Positions 18,603 to 27,041 of a DNA stretch of 64,000 nt are shown one piece after another (positions within the stretch are counted from its first letter, which is position 1; each line of letters begins with the position of its first letter). The stretch is taken from contig CAWEUM010000005.1 in assembly GCA_963812255.1 (NCBI GenBank), positions 1,612,001-1,676,000 of the forward strand, in the 5' to 3' direction. Both the position numbers and the translations under genes were made by a program. This stretch comes from DATJGR01 sp963812255 (lineage in GTDB: Bacteria; Pseudomonadota; Gammaproteobacteria; Pseudomonadales; Azotimanducaceae). The notes beneath the pieces were generated by a model. That model had not been told where the DNA came from and made no database searches. It saw only the letters and a program-made list of their open reading frames with translations.

Positions 18603-19208
18603 ATGCGTGTGAGTCGCATTCAGGCCGCAGAAAACCGCGAAACCGTAATCAATGTGGCAAGTCGCCTTTTTCGGGAGCACGGCTTTGAGGGCATCGGCGT
18701 TAAGGATCTGATGAAGGGTGCCGGGCTGACTCAAGGCGCGTTTTACAAGCAGTTCGCATCAAAGGACGACCTGGCGACGCAGGCGTCCAGGCGGGCGTTG
18801 GAGAGTGCCTCCCACCGATGGTCAGCCGCAGCTGCGGCCAATCCGAAGGACCCGCTTGGCGCGGTGATCGCGTTCTATCTCAGCATGGCGCATCGCGCAG
18901 AAAGGATGGACGGCTGCCCGGTCGTTGCGCTCGGCTCGGATGCTGCCAGGCAGGGCGCCGACGTGAAGGCGCCATTCGAAGCCGGGATCAGGGAATACCT
19001 TGATATGCTCGGTCGTTGGATTGGCGAGGCCGACGGCGAGGAGCCCGGCGGCAAGGCCATGGCCATTCTCTCGACAATGGTCGGTGCGTTGCTCCTCTCG
19101 CGGGCCGTCAACGACGAGCGGCTGTCGAAGCGGTTGCTGCAAGCGGCCGCCGAGAGCGTACTGACAGGGTCGCCTGCGGGCGATGCCCGGCAAGGACCGC
19201 GCCAATGA
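18603..19208 (+). CDS. TetR/AcrR family transcriptional regulator
   Basis: A 201-residue repressor-type protein. The N-terminal helix-turn-helix (NVASRLFREHGFEGIGVKDL, then GLTQGAFYKQFASKDDLA) is followed by a helical ligand domain with CPVVALGSDAARQG. ATG 18603, 8 bases after AAGGAGA, is preferred over an upstream frame extension that crosses the operator-like repeat. It is probably the local repressor of the divergent RND genes. Its stop overlaps the start of the MFS gene (ATGA). Confidence 0.9.
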   Translation: MRVSRIQAAENRETVINVASRLFREHGFEGIGVKDLMKGAGLTQGAFYKQFASKDDLATQASRRALESASHRWSAAAAANPKDPLGAVIAFYLSMAHRAERMDGCPVVALGSDAARQGADVKAPFEAGIREYLDMLGRWIGEADGEEPGGKAMAILSTMVGALLLSRAVNDERLSKRLLQAAAESVLTGSPAGDARQGPRQ

Positions 19209-20203
19209 CGATGTCTTCGGCCGAGGCGCGCTGCGCAACTATTGCAATCCCTGAGTCAGGCATAAGGTCAGCGCCTTCCGAGCGTCGCGTGACTAGAGGG
19301 ATTCTGTTCCTGCTCGCCGGTCTGGTTGCTTTCGGCGCGCTCGCTACCAACATCATCCTCCCGGCCTTTCCGCAGATTGGCGCCGAACTTGCGAGTTCCT
19401 CAGCGGAACTCGGTCTCTTATTGAGCAGCTTCTTCGTTGCGTTCGCGCTGGGCAGCTTGTGGTCGGATCGCTCTCCGATCGCTTTGGCCGCAAACCGCTG
19501 GTTCTGGGAGGCCTTGCAATAGGCGCTCGGCGGGGCTTTGGCGCTGACCATGATTGCCGGAGCCGCCGCACCAGGATTCTCGCCTTTGCTCGGCAGTATC
19601 CTTGCGGGCCTGTCTGGCCGCCGATCTCCGCTTTTTACTGCCTGCGCTTGCGGTGAGCCTCGTCATCGGCGGGCTTTACAGTTTCTTCGCTGCCGCGCCG
19701 GGCGTGCTGATGAACGAAAAGGCTGACCGCCTTCCAGCTCGGACTGTCTTTCGCAACGACGGTTCTGATCGTCTTCGTGGCGGGGTTTCTCGCACCGCGC
19801 CTCGCTCATCGCTTGGGCCAGCGTACCGTCAGCATTCTCGGCATCTTCATCGCGCTCGCTGGCGGCGTCGCCATGTTCGCGTTCGCCGCCGCACCGGCCT
19901 TCACGACCTTCACCATAGCCATCGCGCTGTATCTGTTCGGCATGGGTTTGATCAATCCAACTAGGTACTGCGATTGCGCTCAATCCTTTTGGACGCCAGG
20001 CCGGGCTGGCATCTTCGCTTCTCGGATTTCTGCAGACGGGCTGCGCAGCTATCGGCGCGTCGTTCGCCAGCGCACTGCCTTTTCCGCCCTCAGTTTCCCT
20101 TGCCGTCGTCCTGACCGCGGGCTCGGCGCTTGCCCTTCTGGTCTTCCTTCCGGTCGCGCTGCGCCAGCGCCGAGGCAACGAGTGCGCAGATGCGCCCGAT
20201 TAG
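19205..20203 (+). pseudogene. Bcr/CflA-type MFS drug exporter, multiply frameshifted
   Basis: Successive plus-strand frames add up to one MFS transporter of about 330 codons. Frame 1 (from 19205) has GILFLLAGLVAFGALATNII and SSFFVAFALGSL. A second frame has VGSLSDRFGRKPLVLGGL (the MFS loop 2-3 signature). Later frames have LLPALAVSLVIGGLYSFFAA, AGFLAPRLAHRLGQR and SVSLAVVLTAGSALALLVFL. At least three frameshifts separate them, so it is inactive unless the sequence is faulty. The ATG overlaps the tetR stop (ATGA), showing that it once formed a coupled unit. Confidence 0.8.
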
Positions 20204-20682
20204 AGTCGTTAGCTTTGGCACCGTTAGCGAACGCGCGGGCACTCGGCCTGTTCACGTTGCTTTGCTCTCATCGCTGCGTAGCTGCTGCATGAACGACCGA
20301 AGGGCGAGATTTGCCTTCTCGGGCTCATCCTCCAGCTATCGTGGTCTTCGTCCCCGAACGCGAGAAATCGAATCACGGACTAAGCACGTCGGACACTGCC
20401 CTTCTCGCGGCACACGGTATTCATTTCGGCCACCAACGACTCGTCCAAGGTGATCGCGATCCGAACCTTGTGCGGCGACCGAGCCGAAAGCGGACGGATG
20501 CGACGCAAATTGCGGCGCGGGCCGTGATACCTGCAGCAACCGCTGGGAGACGCGCCCCCCCCCCCGACGCCTCGCACAAGGCCATGTCTGCTTTCGCTGG
20601 ACATAGCTGACCATCGGAGCACGGCACGCGACGTCTCCGCGTAGCGATTCACCGAAGAACGGAAGCTCAAATGCATCCGTTG
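20204..20682. other. Gap with a ribbon-helix-helix remnant and an 11-C run
   Basis: No intact gene. On the minus strand, 20472-20380 reads HKVRIAITLDESLVAEMNTV and then CREKGSVRRA before a stop. This resembles the N-terminus of a ribbon-helix-helix (CopG-type) antitoxin without its C-terminal helix, so it is probably a remnant. A run of eleven C occurs at 20555-20565. The rest shows nothing recognisable. Confidence 0.4.
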
Positions 20683-21270
20683 TCACCGCGCTGTGTCAAG
20701 GATGGACGCCCAGAGCGTCGCCCATTCGTCGAGCAGGGTGTCGCGGAGGGGCTCCACGGCCGCGCCCTGCCTTAGGATAGACAGGTAAAACAACCAGCCG
20801 CCGAACACACTGATCACCAGGGCGGAGACCCGTTTTCTCGACAAGCCTTTCGCCGCCGGCTTCCCCCTCATCCAAGCCACCAGCGCAATCCGCATGTCTT
20901 CGTTGAGCTCGTCCTGCAGGTCAGCCCCGAAGTCGAGCAGGCGAACTTCCTCGATCAGCCGCGCATACGGCTTCTGCCTGATCATGGCCTCTTCATATTT
21001 GAGCGCGATCGCGACCAGCTCCGATCTTGTGTCTCCGTAGTCCGCCAGCCGGTCGAGGCCAAATTCTTCCGGCGTCTCCGAGACATACTCTTTGGCAATC
21101 TCCAGAAGGAGTGCCTCCTTGCTGTCAAAGTGGCGATAAAGCGCACCGGCGCGCGGCGCCAGACCCGCTTCCGTTTCGATGCGCGCAATCGAGGTCTTCT
21201 GATAGCCCTGTTCGATGAACAGTTTGAGGGCCGCCTGCATGATCCGATCTTTGGTGTTGACCCGGGACAT
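20683..21270 (-). CDS. TetR/AcrR family transcriptional regulator
   Basis: A 195-residue regulator with a standard N-terminal helix-turn-helix (AALKLFIEQGYQKTSIARIE, then AGALYRHFDSKEALLLEI) and a helical C-terminal domain. It is divergent from the CPBP protease gene, and a perfect palindrome lies immediately before its start codon (21271-21283), which suggests autorepression and control of the protease. The ligand is unknown. Confidence 0.9.
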   Translation of the reverse strand: MSRVNTKDRIMQAALKLFIEQGYQKTSIARIETEAGLAPRAGALYRHFDSKEALLLEIAKEYVSETPEEFGLDRLADYGDTRSELVAIALKYEEAMIRQKPYARLIEEVRLLDFGADLQDELNEDMRIALVAWMRGKPAAKGLSRKRVSALVISVFGGWLFYLSILRQGAAVEPLRDTLLDEWATLWASILDTAR

Positions 21271-21283
21271 ATAACAGTGTTAT
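21271..21283. promoter_or_regulatory. Candidate operator palindrome
   Basis: ATAACAGTGTTAT is a perfect 6-1-6 palindrome abutting the tetR start codon at 21270. A related half (GTTATTTTAAC) follows at about 21300-21310. Its position would block tetR translation or transcription when bound and could also affect the divergent CPBP gene. Confidence 0.5.
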
Positions 21284-21339
21284 TTGTGTGTATATCGACG
21301 TTATTTTAACAATACATCGACATGAGGGAGGTGTCCAAT

Positions 21340-22077
21340 ATGATCGATGCAGCTATGCCCCCAGATCGCCGAGTTTCCGAGGCGAAGCAGATCAAACCCC
21401 TGATCGATATCCTGATCGTCTTTGCGGTGTCCGCCCTCGCCTTTGCGCTCGAGGATCTGGCCAATACCCGAGGCTGGATAGTGGTTCCAACAGATGCGCG
21501 CGGCGTCAGTTCTGTCCTCGCCGGGGCCTTTACTGCAGTGGGGGTTGTGTTGGCCCGCGGCGGAACCCTCTCCGATCTGGGCTTCAGACGGCCAGAACGC
21601 TGGGCAACGGTTCCCTTCCAGGTCGCGGGCATCCTCGTTGTCTTCATTGCCGCACAGAGCCTGGTACCACTGCTCGTTTCATCATTCATTTCCATCCCGG
21701 CACCGGACCTGTCTCGATACGATTCGATTTCCGGCAATCTCCGCGCCGCCATCACGATGGCGCTCGTGTTGCCGCTGACCGCATCAATCCCGGAAGAGGT
21801 CATCTACCGCGGATTCCTCATCGGGCGCCTTTCGGACATCTTCGGCGCGAACACTAGTGGCGCCGTTCTAGCCGTTCTCACTCAGGCGCTTGTGTTCGGC
21901 GCAGTCCATTTTCAGTGGGGCATCGGCGGCATGATCGTAACGGTCATCATGGGAATGGTGTGGGGCGCAGGTTATCTGCTGTGCGGCCGGAACTTATGGA
22001 TCGTCATTCTTGCGCACTCGGCTGGACACATCCTGCTGGTTGTTCAGCTCTATCTGGCAACGCCGCTTGTCGTCTAG
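21340..22077 (+). CDS. CPBP family intramembrane metalloprotease
   Basis: About 245 residues with six to eight hydrophobic segments. The CPBP (Abi) motifs are present: EEVIYRGFLIGRL (motif 1, EExxxR), FGAVHFQWG (motif 2, with His) and LAHSAGH near the C-terminus (motif 3). The ATG at 21340 follows a strong ribosome site (GGGAGGTG), so it is preferred over the ATG at 21322, which precedes that site. CPBP proteases cleave within membranes; bacterial members are linked to immunity to peptide toxins or prenylated proteins. It is divergent from the TetR gene. Confidence 0.88.
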   Translation: MIDAAMPPDRRVSEAKQIKPLIDILIVFAVSALAFALEDLANTRGWIVVPTDARGVSSVLAGAFTAVGVVLARGGTLSDLGFRRPERWATVPFQVAGILVVFIAAQSLVPLLVSSFISIPAPDLSRYDSISGNLRAAITMALVLPLTASIPEEVIYRGFLIGRLSDIFGANTSGAVLAVLTQALVFGAVHFQWGIGGMIVTVIMGMVWGAGYLLCGRNLWIVILAHSAGHILLVVQLYLATPLVV

Positions 22078-22141
22078 GCGGGTGTGGTTGTTGCGCCGGC
22101 CTTATGAAGAGCCGGTAGGATGTGACGTCCGTTCTTAGGCG

Positions 22142-22400
22142 AAAGCGGACCCAGGAGACCGGACCCAAATGTCCGCTTTGCATCGGTGTGCCGAGACTGT
22201 GCCTCACCCGGAAACGCTAACGAGCGTTATCTGGCGGGGTTACTGGCACATTCAGAATCGGGCTAAGTGCTGAATTGGTTGGTACTGCCTAGCTCACCAG
22301 TCCAACTGAAAATCTGCGTGTCGGCACTGTGCGACGACCGGTTCAATTCTGCCCCTGGTCACCATGTTGGTCAGTTACTTATCTTCGTCGCCCAACAACT
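22142..22400. repeat. Composite dispersed repeat, copy A (most complete), with tRNA-Phe-like core
   Basis: This copy has all blocks of the repeat: a 9-bp inverted repeat AAAGCGGAC/GTCCGCTTT (22142-22150 and 22171-22179), the TGCATCGGTGTGCCGA block, GCCTCACCCGG with a hairpin AACGCT/AGCGTT (22213-22228), a TAGCTCA D-arm-like piece, and a core (22302-22366) like the 3' half of tRNA-Phe: ACTGAAAATC, GCGTGTCGGCA, then TTCAATTCTGCCCCTGG and ACCATG. The core differs from the tRNA by a 14-base insertion, CTGTGCGACGACCG. A TCAGTTACTTATC tail follows. No gene fits the 22078-22494 gap otherwise. Confidence 0.75.
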
Positions 22401-22494
22401 GGCCTCGGGTGCGCGCCGCGCGCTCTGTCGCTAGTTCATATCCCAGGCCACGGCCTTGTCTGCTCTACGCACAAACCGGTTACTAATGGATCCG

Positions 22495-22989
22495 CTACGT
22501 CTTCTGCTTTCGACCGTAACCGGACAAAAGCGCCTCGTTTGCTGCGCTCAAGCGGTCGAGGGCTTCGCGGGGCCATGTGGTATTGATGTCGTAGTCTTCG
22601 TCGAACTGGGGAACATCGTCCGGCAACACGATCCACGGATGCTTGCGTTTGACCCACAGGTGAGCGCCCGGCTCAACGATGTTTGGATCGTCGAATGTGC
22701 CGCCACGCACGATGTACGTCGATGGGAATCGGGTTGATCCCGAGTAGATCGTCGTTTCACAAGCCGCGCACCGGTAGATCGTAGTTCGAGGACTGATCTG
22801 CTTCGCTATCACCTCACCACGAGTCACAGTCAGGTTGTCTCGCAGAACGGTCGTCGCCATGGCGAAAGCTGTTCCGCTCCGACGCCTGCAGTCGAAACAG
22901 TGGCAAGCGTGAGTAAAAAGCGGTCGTGCTTTCAGCTCGTAACGCAGTGATTCGCACTGACAGCCGCCAACGATGGGCTCGCCGGTCAT
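22495..22989 (-). CDS. GFA family protein (glutathione-dependent formaldehyde-activating fold)
   Basis: A 164-residue zinc protein of the Mss4-like/GFA fold. Zinc ligands are visible in GGCQCESLRY, HACHCFDCRRRSG and YRCAACETTIY. Unlike Gfa itself, most such short family members have no known activity. ATG 22989 (MTGEPIVGGCQC) begins the domain; an upstream extension is unlikely. It is a solitary gene between two copies of the dispersed repeat. Confidence 0.85.
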   Translation of the reverse strand: MTGEPIVGGCQCESLRYELKARPLFTHACHCFDCRRRSGTAFAMATTVLRDNLTVTRGEVIAKQISPRTTIYRCAACETTIYSGSTRFPSTYIVRGGTFDDPNIVEPGAHLWVKRKHPWIVLPDDVPQFDEDYDINTTWPREALDRLSAANEALLSGYGRKQKT

Positions 22990-23094
22990 CGATCGCCCTC
23001 CACGGTTAGCGTGCAGCGCGTGACCGTACGGCATGTTCGATGAGATGTCGAACGACTGCTAATCGCCGAAAGCGGGAGTAAGGGGCTAGGAATC

Positions 23095-23252
23095 GCACGT
23101 CAGCTTAGTGCAGCGAAGCGGACATCCAGATGTGTCAAATTTGTGCCTCACCGGCTGTCGTTCACAAGCGTTATCTGGCGGTTGCCTAGTTCACCAGTCC
23201 AACTGAGAATCCGCGTGTCCGGTGGGAAATCAGAATGTCCGCTTCCGACCCA
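23095..23252. repeat. Composite dispersed repeat, copy B (truncated by an IS)
   Basis: It contains AAGCGGACAT, GTGCCTCACC, AAGCGTTATCTGGCGG and CCTAGTTCACCAGTCCAACT, followed by GAGAATCCGCGTGTC (to 23219). All match copy A in order, but about 55 bases between the last two blocks are missing. After GCGTGTC the tRNA-like part stops, and CAGAATGTCCGCTTCCGACC leads directly into the IS end at 23253. Confidence 0.65.
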
Positions 23253-24316
23253 GGCTGTGTGACAAGTCGTTTGCCGGTGAAGTCGTCGGCGTTTTGGTGA
23301 GTCCCGAAGGGACCTGGCAAGGCGCACACACTTCCGATGTTTTGGCTGGGATTTTTCATTTTCGTGAGCGTGCGAGCGACGATGATCCTCAGGAAGTCTT
23401 TGAGACCACTTGTTGGCCGCAAAAACCCAGCAAAAATGGTCGACACTAGGCCGTGATCGCCTTGGTGAGAGTCGCAACACCGAATATCGTGATCAGCCTC
23501 TTCATGTTGTACGCCAACACATGAAGACTCATTTTGGTCTTCACGTTGTCGAGTTTCCGCATCAGGAAGTGAGTCGATCCATCCAAGCTTTCAATGTGCC
23601 GAATGGATGTTCGACCGTCTGTCTCCGTATCCGCATGCGATCAGGCTCTCGATCGAGTCGCGTTTCCATCGCATCAACAAACTCCTCATGCTCCCAACGC
23701 GAGACACGTCGATACTTGCTCGTCGTGCATTGATCGCGGATCGCACAAGTCGGGCAGTTCGATGACCAGTACTTGTGGATCGTCAGACCTTTTTCTTCGG
23801 CCTTGAAACGCCAGATGAGTCGTTCGCCGGCGGGACATTCGTACTCGTTGTCGTCTGCTTTGAAGTGGAAGTCTCGCTTGCTGAACAGCCCGTTCTTCGG
23901 GCCTGAGGAGGTCAGTGGTCTCGGTAGATATGCGGTGATGCCAGCCTTGTCGCAAGCCAGGATCTCCTCGCCCGAGAAGTAGCCACGATCAGCAACAACC
24001 TCCAAGGACTCTTCACCGATTACCGCTTTGGCTTGCTGCGCCATGGTCGCCAGCTGCGTTCGATCGTGACCGACATTGGTGACCTCGTGAGTCACGATGA
24101 GATGATGGATGCTTCGCATCCACGGCGGTTTGTACGTTGTAGCCCACCATCCCGGTACCACGACCGCTGGTCACCATCGATCGAGCGTCAGGGTCCGTCA
24201 AAGAGATCTGTTGGTCCGCTGCTTCCAGCATCCGGACTTCGAGTCTTTTTAGACGACCCCTCTCCTGTTCGAGCTGTACGATGTACGCTCGGAAAACGTC
24301 CAATTGGTAGACCGTA
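23253..24316 (-). mobile_element. IS1182-family element, decayed (5'-truncated, frameshifted transposase)
   Basis: The 3' end begins with GGCTGTGTGACAAG, like IS1182-type terminal repeats. The transposase reads on the minus strand in three frames. From about 24310 it has LTDPDARSMVTSGRG and GYNVQTAVDAKH. Next comes HLIVTHEVTNVGHDR to EVVADRGYFSGEEI and CPAGERLIWR, with a CPTCAIRDQC zinc-like motif and VEHPFGTLKAWM. Finally HFLMRKLDNVKTKMSLHVLA runs to the stop at 23446. The N-terminal third is missing, and frameshifts lie near 24115 and 23575. It cannot transpose. Confidence 0.85.
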
Positions 24317-24823
24317 ATGCGCGGCTTCACGCGCGGCCCGGCGGCCGCTCATTTTTCGTTCGTGATGGCGGGCTTGTTGGCGTTCTCGGCGGCGTCGTTC
24401 GCGGCGACCGTCGTGCTCCGAGACGGCACTGTGATTCGCGGTGAAATAAGTTCGCTGCAAGACGATGTCTATACCCTCCAGACCGATTCGCTCGGCATGA
24501 TCCGCGTGCGCAAACAAGAAGTCCGCTCCATCGACGAGGGTGGCGAACCCACGAGCGCAGCCGGTGTCGAATCGTCCACACATGGATCTTCACCCGGGGC
24601 GGGCGAGCTGGATGCGACGAAATCACGGATCATGCAAGATCCGAAATTGCTCGCGACAGTACTAGCCGTGCAAAACGACCCGGACGTGGTGGCGGTTCTG
24701 GCCGATCCGGAAATCACGAAGGCGATGGCAGCGGGCGACTACGCCGCGTTGCTGAACAACCCCAAGATCGTAGCGCTCATGCACAACGCGAAGATTCGCG
24801 AGATCATCGACGGTGCGCGTTAG
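24317..24823 (+). CDS. Exported protein with an STI1-like C-terminal repeat
   Basis: Up to 168 residues; an alternative ATG at 24365 (MAGLLAFSAASFAA) gives a cleaner signal peptide. The mature N-terminus (VVLRDGTVIRGEISSLQDDV) resembles a small beta-barrel SH3/Sm-like module. After a Ser/Gly-rich linker come two helical motifs, DPDVVAVLADPEITKAMAAG and LLNNPKIVALMHNAKIREII, like STI1/chaperone-binding repeats. Function unknown. The IS remnant overlaps the first bases of the longer reading, so the upstream promoter may have been disturbed. Confidence 0.65.
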   Translation: MRGFTRGPAAAHFSFVMAGLLAFSAASFAATVVLRDGTVIRGEISSLQDDVYTLQTDSLGMIRVRKQEVRSIDEGGEPTSAAGVESSTHGSSPGAGELDATKSRIMQDPKLLATVLAVQNDPDVVAVLADPEITKAMAAGDYAALLNNPKIVALMHNAKIREIIDGAR

Positions 24824-24940
24824 CGCGGGCCGCGCGATCTTTTCCGCCGAAACTCCAGATCGAAACACGCGAGCATCGCGTTCCAGAGGGTCACGAACCC
24901 TACGAACGTCGCTATCGCCTGGAACTGTGGAAAGCCGCCA

Positions 24941-26812
24941 TCAACTGATGAAGCCGATGATGCGCCACTCGTACAGAAACCACACATACGCGATCGTGAT
25001 GGCGCTGGTGAGCGTTGCCAACAGCAGCCACGGACGTTGACGCGGTTCCGACGACCACGCGAACGCGAGCACGACTGGGCTCGCGAGATTTAGCGCCGCG
25101 ATCAACGACATCGTGCCGAACAGCGCACGCAGGCCGGCGCCGATGCCGAATTCGAACGCGACGGCACCCGACGGCGTCGACGACTCTGCGAGCTGCACGA
25201 GCAAGGCCACGAGACAAAGCAGGTTGCCGGCAGCGAGGACACCGAAGAAAGGGCGACTGAAATTTCCGAAGAGTTCGCGCCATCCGCGACGCACGATCGC
25301 GGTCGCTAAACAGCCGAGCACGACGGCGTACGTGAGCAACGCCGCGGCGACGATCGCGAATTGCACGGGCTGCGAATAGAGCCAGGATACGCGTTGGTAC
25401 GGCGCCTCAGCGGCGGCCGACAACAACACCGTCACGCGGCCGCGATCGTCGTGTCGAAACGCGACGTACTCCGGTGTGTCACCGTCCTGATTGACGAACA
25501 GCGTGGGCGTCACCGGCGCGTACGATCGATCGCCGACCAGCAGGCCGTCTTGGCTCGGGGTGACTTCCACGTAGCCGTCGACGAGCGACGTCAATTTGCC
25601 GATCGTGCGGTGGTCGTACCGCGTCGACCAATACCAACCCGCGTAGGGGGCCAACTGGTTGACCTCCAGTTGGATGGTCGCAACCGCTGGAGGCCGCGCC
25701 ACGGGGAAGAACCGCGCCAGAAACGCGTCGCTCAGGGCATCGATCAGCGATCCGTCGTAACCGTTGTACGTGAAGAAGTACCCAATGCGTTCGGCGGGCA
25801 ACAGCGCCAGCTCGCTGACGAAACCGCTGCCGCCGCCGGAATGGGTCAGTAGTCGCCGACCGGCGCGAAAGCGCTCGAAGAAATCGAAGCACACGCCCGG
25901 CATCTGCGGGTCGTAGCTGAATTGCTTCGTGTGCTGGCGTTGTATGGTTGCAGCGCTCGCGATTCGTACGCCGTCAAGTTCGCCACCCCGCAACTGTGCG
26001 GCGATGAACCGACTCATGTCCACCGCGGTGGTCCACAGCGACGAAGCCGGCCAGATGTTGTAGTACTCATGCGGAATCCGTGCGAGCTGGCCGTGCTCGA
26101 ACGAATACGCCGAGGCGCGATGTTCCCTCCAGGCGGACGGCACCTCCCGATAGAACGTGTGGTCCATGCCGAGCGGCGCGAAGATGGTGTCCCGCGCGTA
26201 CACGTCGAACGGCACTCCGGTGGCCGACTGGACCGTGTAGGCAGCCAGCGTCATGCCCTGATCTGAGTACAACAGGTTTGTGAAGGGGGGCGCGACGCGC
26301 GCAGTCAACGAGCGAGCGAGATACGGGCCGAGGGGCTGGACCTGCTTTGGCGTCGGCGCCGAGATGCCGATGCCGCGGTCTTCGAGCCCGCTCGTGTGCG
26401 TCAGCAGCGACGCAAGCGTGATCGGCGCGGCGTACGTATCCGGAATCTTGAAGTCTTTCAGATACGGATTGATGTCGCGGTCGAGCCGAACAAGTCCGTG
26501 TTCGGTCGCGATCAGCACGGCCATCGAGACGAACAGCTTGGCGACCGATTGGACGTCGAATAGCGTCGTCTGCGCGTCAACCGCGCGCTGCGTCGTCACG
26601 TCCATCACGCCGTAACCCTTCGTCACGATCGGCGTCCCGCCATCGACGACCGTGATCGCGAGGCCCGGAATGTGCCGCGCGGCCATTTCGCCAGGTAGAT
26701 AGCCGTCGAGAAACGTCTCGACGGCCGCAGCGTCGAGTGCTGCAACGGCAGGTGCCGCCGCACCGATCAGGCATACGGCGAGCCAGCGGAAGAACCTATG
26801 GCATACCGGCAT
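24941..26812 (-). CDS. Class C beta-lactamase-like serine hydrolase with C-terminal membrane segments
   Basis: A 623-residue exported protein: signal peptide (WLAVCLIGAAAPAVAA), a beta-lactamase/penicillin-binding-type domain (about 30-375) and a C-terminal part with four predicted membrane helices (about 475-620). The nucleophile motif is SVAK (SxxK) in FDVQSVAKLFVSM. The YxN position reads YSD (LLYSDQGMTLAAY), and the KTG-box equivalent is HSGGGSGF. The family includes esterases and D-amino peptidases more often than antibiotic resistance enzymes. A solitary gene. Confidence 0.85.
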   Translation of the reverse strand: MPVCHRFFRWLAVCLIGAAAPAVAALDAAAVETFLDGYLPGEMAARHIPGLAITVVDGGTPIVTKGYGVMDVTTQRAVDAQTTLFDVQSVAKLFVSMAVLIATEHGLVRLDRDINPYLKDFKIPDTYAAPITLASLLTHTSGLEDRGIGISAPTPKQVQPLGPYLARSLTARVAPPFTNLLYSDQGMTLAAYTVQSATGVPFDVYARDTIFAPLGMDHTFYREVPSAWREHRASAYSFEHGQLARIPHEYYNIWPASSLWTTAVDMSRFIAAQLRGGELDGVRIASAATIQRQHTKQFSYDPQMPGVCFDFFERFRAGRRLLTHSGGGSGFVSELALLPAERIGYFFTYNGYDGSLIDALSDAFLARFFPVARPPAVATIQLEVNQLAPYAGWYWSTRYDHRTIGKLTSLVDGYVEVTPSQDGLLVGDRSYAPVTPTLFVNQDGDTPEYVAFRHDDRGRVTVLLSAAAEAPYQRVSWLYSQPVQFAIVAAALLTYAVVLGCLATAIVRRGWRELFGNFSRPFFGVLAAGNLLCLVALLVQLAESSTPSGAVAFEFGIGAGLRALFGTMSLIAALNLASPVVLAFAWSSEPRQRPWLLLATLTSAITIAYVWFLYEWRIIGFIS

Positions 26813-27005
26813 TGATCGTCCGTTCCTGCAGCGGTAGGCGCTCCATCATTCGCCGCCTATGACTATCAAAGGTGCGCGTGGGTCTGGCCTTGGCCACTTG
26901 GTATCGGCTATGCCTGTTCGAGGCTGCGGTGCGAAAACCTGGGAACATTCTCCATCTGGGTTTGAGGCCGATTGTGGCCGAGAGCAGCCCAGGAGATTAC
27001 GCGTT

Positions 27006-27038
27006 GAATGTCCGCATTGCATCCGTGTGCCGACACAC
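27006..27038. repeat. Composite dispersed repeat, first-block fragment
   Basis: GAATGTCCGC, TTGCATC, GTGTGCCGA and AC match 22168-22197 of copy A, with three single-base differences. Nothing of the tRNA-like core follows; the broken SDR gene ends 4 bases later. The 26813-27005 stretch before it has no recognisable gene. Confidence 0.55.
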
Positions 27039-27041
27039 TGC

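Noticed and set aside
22201..22240. Integron attC-like site (AACGCT/AGCGTT with GTTATC)
   Set aside because: The core lacks the GTTRRRY/RYYYAAC pair and no integron integrase or cassette array is present.
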